DNA of 64,000 nucleotides from Deltaproteobacteria bacterium (GCA_016183065.1 JACPFF010000027.1:24130-88129); one strand, 5' to 3'. Counted from the stretch's first letter, positions 14,663-26,418 are shown. Translations and numbers: made by a program. Notes: generated by a model from the letters alone, not told the origin.

Positions 14663-17173
14663 CTACAACAATTGTTTTGCGAGCGATGCAATGAGCGGGG
14701 GTGGCGAGGATTTGAGGAGGGCACGGAGCCCTTTGCGCGCCTCCCGTTGCACCTCTGCGGATGCCGATGCCAGGCCCTCCAGCGCGCGTAACGCGGCAGC
14801 CGCCACGAGCGGACGGTCGCGGTTGGTCTCGACAAATTGGAGGATGGTCGTCACGCCGTCGCTCGTATTGGCCACACCGCGATTGTTGCGATGGAGTGTC
14901 TTGAAGACCCGGATCGGCGTGGAACTATCGTCGCGCGCGACCACAGTGGTGTCGCTCAAGAAACGGATGAGCGGCGGCATGATGGCAGGATCCGGGGTCT
15001 GTGCCAAGACCTGCAGGAACTGGAGCTGACGGCTCCGATTCCCCTGCGCAGCGGTCAGCATCGCTCCAAGTTGTGCAAAGCGGTGTGGTTCGCTCGTCCG
15101 CAACACTCCGGCCAATGCACCCAACTGGATATCGACGACCGCATGGCCAAGACGGGCATGCAGGAGCGGATAGAGGTCCGGATCATCCAGTTCGCCGAGC
15201 AACGTCAGACACCCTTCCTGCAACTGTGCCGCAATCGGCTCCAGTGGATGAAGCTGGAGATTGCCCAGCAGCACCTCCTGGAGTGTCCGCACGAGCGCCT
15301 TGGTCTCGGGATAATGGTTGCGCGCCAGCAGCATCCCCTCCACCACACCGGCTCGGACGGCAAGGCTCTCATCGCGCAATGCGGTCATGAGGAGTGGGGC
15401 CACTGCCGATAACGGGACGTTGTCCCGCAGCAAGCGATAGATCCCGGCCACGCGGGCAACACCGCTCGGCTCCCCCTTCAGGACCGCGGCCAACTCCCCG
15501 GCTTCGTCTTGCACGCGAAACTGTGCCAGAAAGCTGCCGTCCCGGTTCACACTCACGGCTCGTGGTTTGGCAGGGACGCTCAATGCAAAGCGCTCCTCGC
15601 TTTGCGCCACCCCGACATCGATCTGGTGATGGTAGTCGTCGCCGATGACCGCCACGTTGATCACGCCGGGAAAGGGTCCCGCGAGCGGTCGACCGTAAAA
15701 ATCGTACTGGCGCAGGGTGATCACCGTCTGCGCATCCTCCTCCTCCCAGGTATACGAGGCCTCAACCCACGGAAACCCCGAGCGCTCGAGCCACTGATGG
15801 GCAAAGTGCTCTAGGGGAACGCCCGTGGCCATGGTCACGGTGCGGAAAAAATCGGCCGTGGTTGCGTTCCGATGCTGAAACGTCGTCATGTAGCTCTGCA
15901 TGGCCCGTTGAAAGTTCACCGGACCCACGAGCGATTCCAGCATGCGGACGACCTGCACCCCTTTGCTATAGGTGATGGTGTCGATCAACTCTTCAATGGT
16001 CGCCGGATTTTCGACAAGGACAGGATGCGAGAACGGCCCGCGATCCTGGAGAAAATACCCTTTCTCCAGCCAGAAGAAATTCTCGATGGCGACATAGTCG
16101 TCCCCGAAGACCTGCGCCACGACCTTCTGCTCCATGAAGGTGGCAAAGGCCTCGTTGAGCCAGAGATCATCCCACCACTGCATGGTGACCAGATTGCCAA
16201 ACCACTCGTGGGCCAGCTCGTGGGCCACGAGGGCCACGATTTCGGCCTCTTTCTGATAGGGTTCATCCGGATTCCAATAGAGCGCAGTCGCATTGAGATT
16301 GGCGAGTCCCATATTCTCCATGCCACTCCAGGTGAAGCCCTCCACCGCGACCATGCCGTGTTGCTCCCACGGATAGGGGATGCCGAAGTAGTCCTCGAAA
16401 AACGCCATGGACTCCTGCAACGCATGCCATGCGACCTGTGCGTCACCCGAGCGCCCCGGTGCGGTGTAGATGGTGAGGGGGATCAATCCTTTTGTCGACC
16501 GGTAGGGGCGTTCCACGGCCTCGAGCTGCGCGGCCACAAGGGTGATGAGATAGGGACTGATCGGTGCCTCATTGCGAAACGTGACCGTTCGGCGGCCCTT
16601 CTGCACCACGTCATGTTCTTTGCGGCCGTTGGAGAGGAGCGTGTATCGCGCATCGGCGCGTATCGTCACTTCGGTGGTCGCCTTGTCAAACGGCTCGTCG
16701 TAACAGGGAAAGACCCGTCGTGCCCCTTGCGGCTCGAACTGGGTGTAATATGCGGGCAACTGGCCCGGGGTGCGGACCACAAAGAGGCCTTCCTGGGCCC
16801 GCGCATTGGCCTGACCATGAAAGGCGAGGACCACCGTCACGGGGGCTTGCGGCGTCAGTTTTTCCGGGAACGCGATCTCCACACGATTTTTGCGATGGTG
16901 AAATGGGAGGGTGGCTGTTCCGTCCGCAGTGGTCACGGCATCGATGGTCAGCCCGTCGGCGTGCAGCCAGAGCCCCCGCTGCCCTTTTTCCGTGACCTGA
17001 AAGGTCACGGCAACGGTACCGGTATAGATGGCCTCTGCCGCATCGAGATCGAGGGTCAGTTGATAGTGCTCCACATCGATGGCCTGATGATCGGGGGAGA
17101 GCTTGGCCTCGGCAATCGCCGGGCTCCAGGACGCGAAACCGAGGAGCATGGCGGCAAGGCACTGCACGCGCAT
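14663..17173 (-). CDS. pepN: M1-family aminopeptidase, exported
   Basis: 836 aa gluzincin removing N-terminal residues from peptides. Seen: signal peptide MRVQCLAAMLLGFASWSPAI with cleavage near 'AIAEA', the substrate-anchoring 'WSGMENMGLANL' (GxMEN motif), zinc motif 'HELAHEWFGNLVTM' with the downstream Glu in 'LWLNEAFATFME', and a helical ERAP1-like C-terminal region. Exported location is inferred from the signal peptide; the E. coli enzyme is cytoplasmic. The frame is open 92 codons further upstream but that part overlaps the preceding gene; the ATG at 17173 has GGGGGTGAG. It starts 5 bases after the FAD oxidoreductase stop. Confidence 0.92.
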   Translation of the reverse strand: MRVQCLAAMLLGFASWSPAIAEAKLSPDHQAIDVEHYQLTLDLDAAEAIYTGTVAVTFQVTEKGQRGLWLHADGLTIDAVTTADGTATLPFHHRKNRVEIAFPEKLTPQAPVTVVLAFHGQANARAQEGLFVVRTPGQLPAYYTQFEPQGARRVFPCYDEPFDKATTEVTIRADARYTLLSNGRKEHDVVQKGRRTVTFRNEAPISPYLITLVAAQLEAVERPYRSTKGLIPLTIYTAPGRSGDAQVAWHALQESMAFFEDYFGIPYPWEQHGMVAVEGFTWSGMENMGLANLNATALYWNPDEPYQKEAEIVALVAHELAHEWFGNLVTMQWWDDLWLNEAFATFMEQKVVAQVFGDDYVAIENFFWLEKGYFLQDRGPFSHPVLVENPATIEELIDTITYSKGVQVVRMLESLVGPVNFQRAMQSYMTTFQHRNATTADFFRTVTMATGVPLEHFAHQWLERSGFPWVEASYTWEEEDAQTVITLRQYDFYGRPLAGPFPGVINVAVIGDDYHHQIDVGVAQSEERFALSVPAKPRAVSVNRDGSFLAQFRVQDEAGELAAVLKGEPSGVARVAGIYRLLRDNVPLSAVAPLLMTALRDESLAVRAGVVEGMLLARNHYPETKALVRTLQEVLLGNLQLHPLEPIAAQLQEGCLTLLGELDDPDLYPLLHARLGHAVVDIQLGALAGVLRTSEPHRFAQLGAMLTAAQGNRSRQLQFLQVLAQTPDPAIMPPLIRFLSDTTVVARDDSSTPIRVFKTLHRNNRGVANTSDGVTTILQFVETNRDRPLVAAAALRALEGLASASAEVQREARKGLRALLKSSPPPLIASLAKQLL

Positions 17174-17178
17174 AACAC

Positions 17179-18288
17179 TCACCCCCTGGCCAGTTGCGCA
17201 ACATACCGCGCCATGGCTGGGGCGGCCGTTAACCCCGGGGAGTCGATCCCCAGCAGATGGAGGTGACAGTCTCCCTCGCGAAAAACGAGAAAATCGCCGA
17301 GCGGTTTCCCATCTTCGTAGATCTTTGGCCGGTTCCCCGCGTACGCCATTTCGAAACTGGCCGGATGCATCACCGGCGCATAGTGCGAGGCCTGCTCGAC
17401 AAAGGCCTCGCGTGGTGTGGTTACGGCATAGTCGGTTTTCTGGTCCCAATCGAGTTCGATCTGTGTGGGCCCGACAAAGAGTTGTCCCCCCGTATCCCGA
17501 TGGAGATGAACCCCCATGCTGCTGACCAATCGTTTGTCATGCTCCCTGCCCGGCAGATAGCGTCGCGGCACCGGGTAGATCATGGACGCCACCCTGCCAT
17601 CTTTCCAGATGTAATATTCCCCCTTGAACGGTTTGATCCGCAGTCGCCGTGTTCCGCCGGTCATGGCGTAGATGTCATCGGCCCACAATCCTGCGCAATT
17701 AATGAGGAGGGAATATTCCATGGCCCCGCGAGTCGTCTCCACCACATGCCGCACGGGATCGATGGCCGTGACCGCACACGGATAGAGGAGATGGCAATTC
17801 TCCTGCGCAGTCAGGTACCGTTCGAGTGCGCGCAAATACCCCGCGGCATCCATCATCCCGGAGGTCCCGGAAAAAACGGCGCCCGCAAATCGGTGGCATG
17901 CCGGCTCTGCCGCCGCGACGTCCGCCGCACTCACTTCGCGCAGGCCGGCGGCACCGCAGGCCTCCCCGATCTCGAGGACCTTGGCAAGCGCGGGGAGTTC
18001 CTCGTCGTGAAAAGCGACGACCCATTTGCCACACCGATGGTGCGTCACGCCGAGGCGTAACAGCCATTCGTAGCTGAGCGGATTCCCCTCGACGCACAAT
18101 CGGGCCTTGAGTGAACCGATTGGGTAGGCAAAGCCCGCATGGATCACCTGACTATTCCGGCCGCTCGTGTGATCGCCAAGAAATGGGGCCTGATCGCACA
18201 CCACGATGTCCGGATGGCCCGGCATGTCCTCTGCTACGGCAATCGCCACATGGAGCCCGATCACGCCACCACCAATGATGAAAATCAT
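17179..18288 (-). CDS. FAD-dependent oxidoreductase, LhgO-like
   Basis: 369 aa DAO-fold protein. Seen: N-terminal dinucleotide motif 'IFIIGGGVIGLHVAIAVAE', 'GRNSQVIHAGFAYPIGSLKA' and 'GKWVVAF', matching the L-2-hydroxyglutarate oxidase family (the 'HSGNSGVIHAG'-like segment), and a C-terminal 'HLLGIDSPGLTAAPAMA' FAD-binding end. Substrate likely a 2-hydroxyacid, inferred. First gene of a two-gene operon with pepN. Confidence 0.85.
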   Translation of the reverse strand: MIFIIGGGVIGLHVAIAVAEDMPGHPDIVVCDQAPFLGDHTSGRNSQVIHAGFAYPIGSLKARLCVEGNPLSYEWLLRLGVTHHRCGKWVVAFHDEELPALAKVLEIGEACGAAGLREVSAADVAAAEPACHRFAGAVFSGTSGMMDAAGYLRALERYLTAQENCHLLYPCAVTAIDPVRHVVETTRGAMEYSLLINCAGLWADDIYAMTGGTRRLRIKPFKGEYYIWKDGRVASMIYPVPRRYLPGREHDKRLVSSMGVHLHRDTGGQLFVGPTQIELDWDQKTDYAVTTPREAFVEQASHYAPVMHPASFEMAYAGNRPKIYEDGKPLGDFLVFREGDCHLHLLGIDSPGLTAAPAMARYVAQLARG

Positions 18289-18333
18289 AGGTCACTCCCC
18301 ATAGCAAAGTGCCCGGACCTTGACTAGTCTCTC

Positions 18334-18347
18334 CGTATGTACATACG
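18334..18347. promoter_or_regulatory. Perfect 14-bp palindrome, possible operator
   Basis: CGTATGTACATACG, perfectly self-complementary, centred 17 bases before the ATG at 18357 and preceded by TTGACT at 18320-18325. Position between divergent genes fits a repressor site; the regulator is unknown. Confidence 0.35.
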
Positions 18348-18356
18348 AAGACCGCC

Positions 18357-19553
18357 ATGGACCTCACCGCGCAGATCTATCAATACGTGGTTGCGCACTA
18401 TCTGCCGCCGCGCTTGCAGAAGCGTCCGCTCCAGGCATTGGCCAAAGGCGCGGCCCTCGTCTCTGCGGCCTTTACGAGCGAGCGTCGGACGTTGCCAATA
18501 CACTACTTCAACCGGCCGGACTATCGCTCTGGCTATCTCCTCTATTTTGTGGCCGTCAACCTGCCAAAGATTCTCCATTGCCTTTCGATGTCGCACATCG
18601 CGGCGCGCCTTTTGCGGCAACCTTCGCTCCGCGTCCTCGATCTCGGCTGCGGCCCGGGGACCGGGGCCTTGGCCATGGCCGCGTGGTGGCAGGGGCATCA
18701 CCAGCAAGGGACGCTGACGATCCTTGGCGTGGATCAGAATCGAAAGATTCTCGAGGATGCCCGAAATCTCATGGCGCGCTGCTTCCCGCAGGTCTCGCAC
18801 ACAACCGTGCCACGCACCATCACGGCCAACACGCTCCCGTCACTCCGCGGTGGCCCCTTTGATGTCATCCTGTGCGCCAACCTGCTCAATGAAATCCCCT
18901 CGGAGAGAGAACGCCTCGGCCTCGTGTCGACCCTGGTGCAACAGCATCTGACCGATCATGGCATTTCCCTGATCCTCGAGCCGGCGCTGCGCCAACCGAC
19001 CCGTGCACTCATGGTGCTCCATGATCAGTTGCTCGCCCCACACACGACACCACACACCGATCCCCGTTCTCCCCGTTCTCCCCGTTCTCTGGCGCGCATT
19101 CCGCATATCCTCGCCCCCTGTCTCCACCAGGCCGCGTGCCCCATGCTCCGGCCCTCCCGGCGTGACTGGTGCCACGCCTATCTCGATTGGGAGCGACCAC
19201 CATTGATTGCCAAACTCGATCATCTCATCGGCAATCGGAAAGAGTATCTGAAATTTTCCTATCTCATCCTGAGCAACAGAGGCTCCGAGACGTCCCGGCT
19301 CAACCAGCATCTGCCACAGTATCGCGTCGTCAGTGCGCCACTCCGCTCCAAAGGAAAAACCGAACTCCTCCTCTGCCCCGCAACCGCAGCGCCCGAGGCT
19401 CTCACGCGACTGACCCGTCTGGATCGCGACCGATCGTCAGCCAACGCGGAGTTTGACCGCGTCCTGCGTGGCGATATTGTCGAAACCATGGCAACCACAC
19501 GGCTCACCGCCGATACTGACTTCCGGATTATTCAATCCTTTCGTGTCTTGTAA
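18357..19553 (+). CDS. Rsm22-like SAM-dependent methyltransferase
   Basis: 398 aa. SAM motif I 'VLDLGCGPGTGALAMA' at about residue 92, motif IV region 'PFDVILCANLLNEIPSE'. A Cys cluster 'APCLHQAACPML' plus 'RDWCHAYLDWERP' is placed as in the Rsm22/METTL17 family, where such cysteines bind a cluster or zinc. 'YLKFSYLIL' follows, also as in that family. Mitochondrial Rsm22 assists small-subunit ribosome assembly; bacterial members are poorly studied. A 9-bp tandem repeat (three units near 19062-19090) encodes PRSPRSPRS. Confidence 0.7.
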   Translation: MDLTAQIYQYVVAHYLPPRLQKRPLQALAKGAALVSAAFTSERRTLPIHYFNRPDYRSGYLLYFVAVNLPKILHCLSMSHIAARLLRQPSLRVLDLGCGPGTGALAMAAWWQGHHQQGTLTILGVDQNRKILEDARNLMARCFPQVSHTTVPRTITANTLPSLRGGPFDVILCANLLNEIPSERERLGLVSTLVQQHLTDHGISLILEPALRQPTRALMVLHDQLLAPHTTPHTDPRSPRSPRSLARIPHILAPCLHQAACPMLRPSRRDWCHAYLDWERPPLIAKLDHLIGNRKEYLKFSYLILSNRGSETSRLNQHLPQYRVVSAPLRSKGKTELLLCPATAAPEALTRLTRLDRDRSSANAEFDRVLRGDIVETMATTRLTADTDFRIIQSFRVL

Positions 19554-19574
19554 AAATCCGCTAGACTATTGCGA

Positions 19575-20318
19575 ATGCAGATCCATTTCCTCGGCACGAC
19601 CGGCTGGTTTACCACGGCCATGGGCGAGACGCCCTCGATCCTCATTGATGCGGCTGAGGCCTATGTCATCCTTGATGCCGGTCAGTCTTTGCGAAAGGTC
19701 CCTCCGCTCATCACGACCGAGAAACCGATCTATCTTTTCTTGAGCCACTTCCATCTGGACCACACCTATGGGTTCCACACGCTCCCCTTGTTTCATTCCC
19801 CTCAAGGCCTCACCATCTATGGACAACCGGGGACCGAACGACTGCTACACACCTTGATCGCCAGGCCATGGACCTGCCCGATCGAACGGCTCAAGATCCC
19901 GGTGCGGATTCAGGACATCGACGCCGGAACCTATGATGCACCGATCCCCTTCACCTGCACGGCCCTCGTGCATACGGATCCCTGCTTTGGTTATCGCCTC
20001 ACGCTCGAGGGCAAAACCGTTGCGTACTGCACGGACACGGGCGTGTGTGCTGGCCTGCACACCCTCGCCACCAAGGCGGACCTGCTGATTACGGAGTGTA
20101 CGTGGCAGCATCCAAACGAACGGCCCGATTGGCCGCACCTGGCCCCCGAAGACGCGGCCACGGCGGCGCGCGATGCCGGGGCCCGTGCGCTCGCGCTCAT
20201 CCATTTTGATGCCAACAATTACCGTACGCGGGGAGACCGTACCGACGCGGAGACACGCGCGAAGGCCATTTTCCCGAACACGCGCGCCATGCACGATGAT
20301 GAAGTGATTCTGCTTTAA
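19575..20318 (+). CDS. Metallo-beta-lactamase-fold hydrolase, RNase Z-like
   Basis: 247 aa. Seen: 'IHFLGTTG' start, the zinc-binding 'LFLSHFHLDHTYG', a distal His-Thr-Asp ('ALVHTDPCFGYRL'), 'VAYCTDTG' and 'LALIHFDANNY'. This is the RNase Z / ElaC-type arrangement but lacks an obvious exosite arm, so it may be a phosphodiesterase-like hydrolase rather than tRNA 3' processing. Begins 21 bases after the Rsm22-like gene, so likely the same transcript. Confidence 0.75.
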   Translation: MQIHFLGTTGWFTTAMGETPSILIDAAEAYVILDAGQSLRKVPPLITTEKPIYLFLSHFHLDHTYGFHTLPLFHSPQGLTIYGQPGTERLLHTLIARPWTCPIERLKIPVRIQDIDAGTYDAPIPFTCTALVHTDPCFGYRLTLEGKTVAYCTDTGVCAGLHTLATKADLLITECTWQHPNERPDWPHLAPEDAATAARDAGARALALIHFDANNYRTRGDRTDAETRAKAIFPNTRAMHDDEVILL

Positions 20319-20376
20319 CAAAAACACTCTAAAAACACAATAAACTTCAAATAGTTACAAACCGTATGACGTACCC

Positions 20377-20808
20377 TTAATGCATTAAGACCTGGCGCTC
20401 GATATAGACCCACACCTCATTGATCGCGGCCTTGTCGAAGCGCCGCTCCTTATTGCGGGAGGTCTTGATGCGGACCGTCGACTGCCGCTTCCCTTCCGGG
20501 CGAATCAGCAGCGTCACCTGGTAGGCATCGAACTCCCGCTGCGGAATGTTCTCATCCACAAAAATCGAGATGGCACGACGGTGCTGTTTTTCCCCCACGA
20601 CCACCCCACTCTCCTTATCGGAATGGGTGAGCGTATATCCCAAATCAAAGAGCGATTCAATTGCCGCCTCATAGACTTTTTCAAAGGGGGCGTCGATGGT
20701 CCGTGTCTCCAGCTGGGTAATGGCCGCCTGACTGAGCGGCGGTTCCCCCCATGTGGCGCATCCCACCAACAGGGGAACGAAGATTAGTAGTCGCATCGCA
20801 TGGCGCAT
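20377..20808 (-). CDS. Small lipoprotein of unknown function
   Basis: 143 aa. Signal peptide with lipobox 'FVPLLVGC' (Cys about residue 17). The mature part contains 'FEKVYEAAIESLFDLGYTL' followed by a strand pattern resembling small periplasmic alpha/beta lipoproteins. No catalytic motif. Second gene after the BamE-like lipoprotein at 20823, 14 bases apart. Confidence 0.75.
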   Translation of the reverse strand: MRHAMRLLIFVPLLVGCATWGEPPLSQAAITQLETRTIDAPFEKVYEAAIESLFDLGYTLTHSDKESGVVVGEKQHRRAISIFVDENIPQREFDAYQVTLLIRPEGKRQSTVRIKTSRNKERRFDKAAINEVWVYIERQVLMH

Positions 20809-20822
20809 GGTCTCCCCTCCGA

Positions 20823-21206
20823 TCAGAATTGTGTGGAATGCAACCGGTACTCTTGCACGACTTCGTGCCGATCAAAGTCGATAATGAGCATGATCGACCG
20901 ACTCGATCGCCGCGACGATTCTTTGCCATAGCTAAAGAGGAGAACCGTCAAGAAACCGCTGCTGCTGGTGACATCGTGTGAGATCTTGTCGTAGGTCCAT
21001 CGCTCGCGCCCTTCCTTATGGACGACCAAATCGGGCGGCCCAAAGATCTCCAGCACCTCCGCCTCGGTCGTCTCCCCGCGATAAATATATTTTTTGGCCA
21101 TTCCGGGCGTGAGCGGGCTCTTTTGCATGGGCGCCTGCTGCAGACAGCCAACGCCTCCGATCACTATCGACACCATCAGGACATATTGCAGAATGCTTCG
21201 TATCAT
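20823..21206 (-). CDS. Small lipoprotein with BamE/SmpA-like segment
   Basis: 127 aa. Signal peptide ending 'VIGGVGC' (lipobox). 'GETTEAEVLEIFGPPDLV' followed by 'RERWTYDKI' is the short helix-loop-strand pattern of SmpA/OmlA (BamE) proteins, which sit in the outer membrane. A role in envelope assembly is inferred only from that resemblance. Operonic with the lipoprotein at 20377. Confidence 0.7.
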   Translation of the reverse strand: MIRSILQYVLMVSIVIGGVGCLQQAPMQKSPLTPGMAKKYIYRGETTEAEVLEIFGPPDLVVHKEGRERWTYDKISHDVTSSSGFLTVLLFSYGKESSRRSSRSIMLIIDFDRHEVVQEYRLHSTQF

Positions 21207-21235
21207 GTCGGTCTCCTCTTTCCTACGTGACGTAT

Positions 21236-22147
21236 TTACACGGTCTCGCGCAGATGTTCAATGATTGCCGTCAAATCGTCCGGGAGTGGCAATGCCAGAT
21301 CGACCTTGGCCCCCGTCACGGGATGCCGAAAGGCCAACCGCGCGGCATGGAGCGTCAGTCGTTCAACCGGGAGCGGATCGTCTGGTGGTCCATATCGACG
21401 ATCCCCGAGCACTGGATGCCCAATGGCAGCGCAATGGACACGAATCTGGTGGGTCCGCCCTGTCTCGACGCGGAGGCGCAGTAGTGTGGCCGCGGGATAA
21501 CGCTCTTCCACGTGAAAGTGCGTCACTGCCGACTTGCCGCACGCTGCCGGCATGACCTTGCGCCCATGCCCAAATTCCCCCTTCGTGAGCGGGAGATCGA
21601 TCGTCCCGTCTGATTGTTCGACTCCCCCACGGACGATGGCCAGATATTCACGCGCAATTTTGTGCGCCTTAAAGAGGGCAATGGCCCCTTCTCCTGCGCG
21701 CGATTTGGCCAGGAGGAGGATTCCGGAGGTGTCGCGATCGAGGCGGTGGAGGGGACGCGCATACGTGCCACGCGCCCCGGGATGGCGTCGCCGCAAGTAG
21801 GCACGGACCTGATCGACCATGGTCGGTTCGCTGGTCGTCGACGTGGCCACCGCCAGCATACCGGGTGCCTTGGCGACCGCAATGAGGTCGCGGTCCTCAA
21901 AGAGAACGTCGATCCGCCGATGGGAGAGACGACGCTCGCGTTCCTGCGGTGTCCTGGCCGCATGGCAGGCCACCCGGTCCCCGGCCTTGAGCGACCACTT
22001 GGCGATCGCGACTCTCCGCCCATTGATTGCCACACGACCGGCATCAAGCTGCTGTTTGGCCAGCTTCCGACTCATCCCCGCCCGCTGTGCGAGCCAGAGA
22101 TCGAGCCGCGTCCCCCCATCCTCTGCGGTCACAATCCAGTGTCCCAT
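21236..22147 (-). CDS. RluD-family pseudouridine synthase
   Basis: 303 aa. N-terminal S4 RNA-binding domain ('GTRLDLWLAQRAGMSRKLAK'), then the catalytic segment 'PLHRLDRDTSGILLLAKS' with the nucleophilic Asp, and 'VETGRTHQIRVHCAAIGHPV'. Modifies uridines in rRNA or tRNA; the exact site cannot be told. The ATG at 22147 (MGHWIVTAEDGG) is chosen because upstream frame-open sequence overlaps the opposite gene and has no family match. Confidence 0.88.
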   Translation of the reverse strand: MGHWIVTAEDGGTRLDLWLAQRAGMSRKLAKQQLDAGRVAINGRRVAIAKWSLKAGDRVACHAARTPQERERRLSHRRIDVLFEDRDLIAVAKAPGMLAVATSTTSEPTMVDQVRAYLRRRHPGARGTYARPLHRLDRDTSGILLLAKSRAGEGAIALFKAHKIAREYLAIVRGGVEQSDGTIDLPLTKGEFGHGRKVMPAACGKSAVTHFHVEERYPAATLLRLRVETGRTHQIRVHCAAIGHPVLGDRRYGPPDDPLPVERLTLHAARLAFRHPVTGAKVDLALPLPDDLTAIIEHLRETV

Positions 22148-22298
22148 GGTGGCTGGAGCCCAACCACATTCCCCCGCCTTTGACAATAGATTTACCGCCG
22201 CGCAGTGGCACTGAGGGGGCTTTGTCATTAATGAACCCCCGGAATAGGCCGTCGAAAAATCCTTGCCATCCGCCAAGACCCCTGCTACGGCCCACCGC

Positions 22299-22790
22299 AT
22301 GCCGATGATCGATCTTTCAGGGTTGACCGCAGAAATTCCGGATAATTGGAATTGTCAGGGGATGCTGACGCTGACGCTGCCGTCGCCCGATAAGAACGTG
22401 AAACCGAACGTCATTCTGACCAAGGAATTTCTCCCGCGGCCGATTCCCTTGGCCGAGTATTTTACCCGAATCAAGGAATCGATCCAAAAGCGGGGGATCA
22501 AGGATCTCAAGATCAGCGACGAACGCGAAATTGTGGTCTCCGGCGTGCGCGGCAAAATCATGGTCTGTTCCTGGGATGTCTCGGCCATGGCCGCCATGCT
22601 GCAGCGGGAAAATCCGGAGCAAAAGGCCCCGGCCAATATTAAACCAGGCCAACTCGTCAAGCAGATCCAGGTGACCTTGCTCAAGGAGACCTTGGCCATC
22701 AACATGACCGCCAGTTTTCCTGCCGAGCAGTTCGATGTCTATTATCGTCCCTTCCAGCTTTTCCTCAAGAGCATGAAGATCGCCGAGTAA
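22299..22790 (+). CDS. DcrB-like DUF1795 protein
   Basis: 163 aa, no signal peptide. Begins with a short strand-rich segment 'GLTAEIPDNWNCQG', then 'PNVILTKEFL', 'LAEYFTRIKESIQKRGIKDL' and a C-terminal amphipathic helix, the order seen in DUF1795/DcrB-fold proteins (also found in T6SS immunity-type and lipoprotein settings). Start could be 22299 or 22305. No partner genes adjacent. Confidence 0.6.
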   Translation: MPMIDLSGLTAEIPDNWNCQGMLTLTLPSPDKNVKPNVILTKEFLPRPIPLAEYFTRIKESIQKRGIKDLKISDEREIVVSGVRGKIMVCSWDVSAMAAMLQRENPEQKAPANIKPGQLVKQIQVTLLKETLAINMTASFPAEQFDVYYRPFQLFLKSMKIAE

Positions 22791-22832
22791 GGGCGGACAA
22801 CATCGCAGGGGACCTCTCACAATCACTGCGTA

Positions 22833-22931
22833 TTACTTCTTCGTCTTTTTCTTCGCCGCGCGTGGCCGTCGTTTCCCATAACTCTTGTTCACAATCTTGC
22901 CCCGTCGGGTCCGTTGATCGCCCTTCCCCAT
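22833..22931 (-). CDS. 30S ribosomal protein THX (bTHX)
   Basis: A 32-codon gene directly after gyrB (18 bases). Product begins MGKGDQRTRRGKIVNKSYGK and ends in a Lys/Arg-rich tail. 'MGKGDxxTxRGKI' and 'SYGKxRP' are the Thx signature; the peptide stabilises the head of the small subunit in Thermus and is found sporadically elsewhere. GAGGAG lies 9 bases before the ATG. Confidence 0.85.
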   Translation of the reverse strand: MGKGDQRTRRGKIVNKSYGKRRPRAAKKKTKK

Positions 22932-22949
22932 GATACCACTCCTCTCGCG

Positions 22950-25415
<2,466 letters not shown>

Positions 25416-25507
25416 TCACCGCAAGATCAAGAACGGCGCCAGCTGGCGCCGCATCTTTCCAGAAAATCGTAACAAGAAAAACTCCAGAAGTAAAGGAAAA
25501 TTAAAGG

Positions 25508-25813
25508 GAAATTCGGGCGTATCTTTCCTATTGTGCGCACGACGCACCCCTCACATTTTGGCGTACCGCCTCGGGTTTTGAAGTCGATCTCATTATTGGG
25601 GACCTGGATGTGGCCATTGAGTTCAAATCGGCAAAAAAGATCCTTGCCAATCATTTAAAGGGTATCCGTGCGTTCCATGAAGAACATCGGGCCAGGCGAT
25701 TACTCGTCGTCTCCTGTGATCCGGGAGTCCGAAAAACAGGCGAGGGCATTGAACTGATGCATTGGCAGACGTTTTGCCGCCAACTGTGGAAAGGCGCGAT
25801 TGTTCAATCATGA
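25508..25813 (+). pseudogene. C-terminal remnant of an AAA ATPase with DUF4143 domain
   Basis: 102 in-frame codons with no start and a TAA two codons upstream. 'EIRAYLSYCAHDAPLTFWRT' followed by 'GFEVDLIIGDLDVAIEFKS' and 'HLKGIRAFHEEHRARRLLVV' match the nuclease-like DUF4143 tail of a common AAA+ ATPase family. The N-terminal ATPase part is absent, so this is debris next to the gyrB start. Confidence 0.75.
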
Positions 25814-25858
25814 TTGCCGCCGTTCCGCAGCAGAATTGAGCACAAATTGTAATGGTAA

Positions 25859-25886
25859 TTGACAATTATACAAATAAATATACAAT
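25859..25886 (+). promoter_or_regulatory. Promoter of the DUF6036 cassette
   Basis: TTGACA (25859-25864), 16-base spacer, TACAAT (25881-25886), 8 bases before the ATG at 25894. Strongly AT-rich compared with its surroundings. ATTGTAA and TTGACAAT form an imperfect inverted repeat over the -35 (25847-25867), a possible operator. Confidence 0.55.
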
Positions 25887-25893
25887 TTAGGCA

Positions 25894-26418
25894 ATGAATA
25901 AAGAAATCATGTTATTAGCACTCAAGTCATTGGACCATCATCTTGATGTCCCCACGAAATTATTGATTGGCGGCGGCGCGGCGATGCTCCTCGCCTACGG
26001 TTTTCCGGTGTCCACTCTGGATATCGATGGCCTTGTTTTCCAGAGTGACATCACGCAGGTTGAACTCGATCCGCTTGTGAAGGCGGTCGCGAAAGAACAC
26101 GCGCTCCCCGCGGACTGGCTCAATAGTTATTTCAATACGTTTCTCTTTGCATTGCCACGCGATTATGGCTCGCGACTGTTCCAGATTTTTTCCGGCCAAC
26201 AGCTCACGGTCTATGCGCTGAGCATGGAAGATTTGCTGGTCCTGAAGTGCTTTGCCGGTCGCCAAAAGGATGTGGGCCATGCCCGTGCCCTGCTCCGGAA
26301 GATCCCCGATTACCGTATTGTCGAAGATCATTTACATGCCGCACGAGACCGAAATCTTCCGGGAGCAGAGGCGGCGATCACCTTTTTTGAAGACCTGCTC
26401 GAAGATGTAGGGATATAA
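25894..26418 (+). CDS. DUF6036-type nucleotidyltransferase-fold protein
   Basis: 174 aa. 'LLIGGGAAMLLAYGFPVSTL' then 'DIDGLVF' is the GG...DxD pattern of minimal nucleotidyltransferases in the DUF6036/AbiEii-related group. 'SMEDLLVLKCFAGRQKDVGH' is also typical of these. Family members are often half of a toxin-antitoxin or defence pair. Followed after 2 bases by the gene at 26421, clearly one operon, inserted between gyrB and recF. Confidence 0.72.
   Translation: MNKEIMLLALKSLDHHLDVPTKLLIGGGAAMLLAYGFPVSTLDIDGLVFQSDITQVELDPLVKAVAKEHALPADWLNSYFNTFLFALPRDYGSRLFQIFSGQQLTVYALSMEDLLVLKCFAGRQKDVGHARALLRKIPDYRIVEDHLHAARDRNLPGAEAAITFFEDLLEDVGI

Noticed and set aside
15872..17266. 464-codon plus-strand frame
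   Set aside because: Antisense of the well-supported M1 aminopeptidase.
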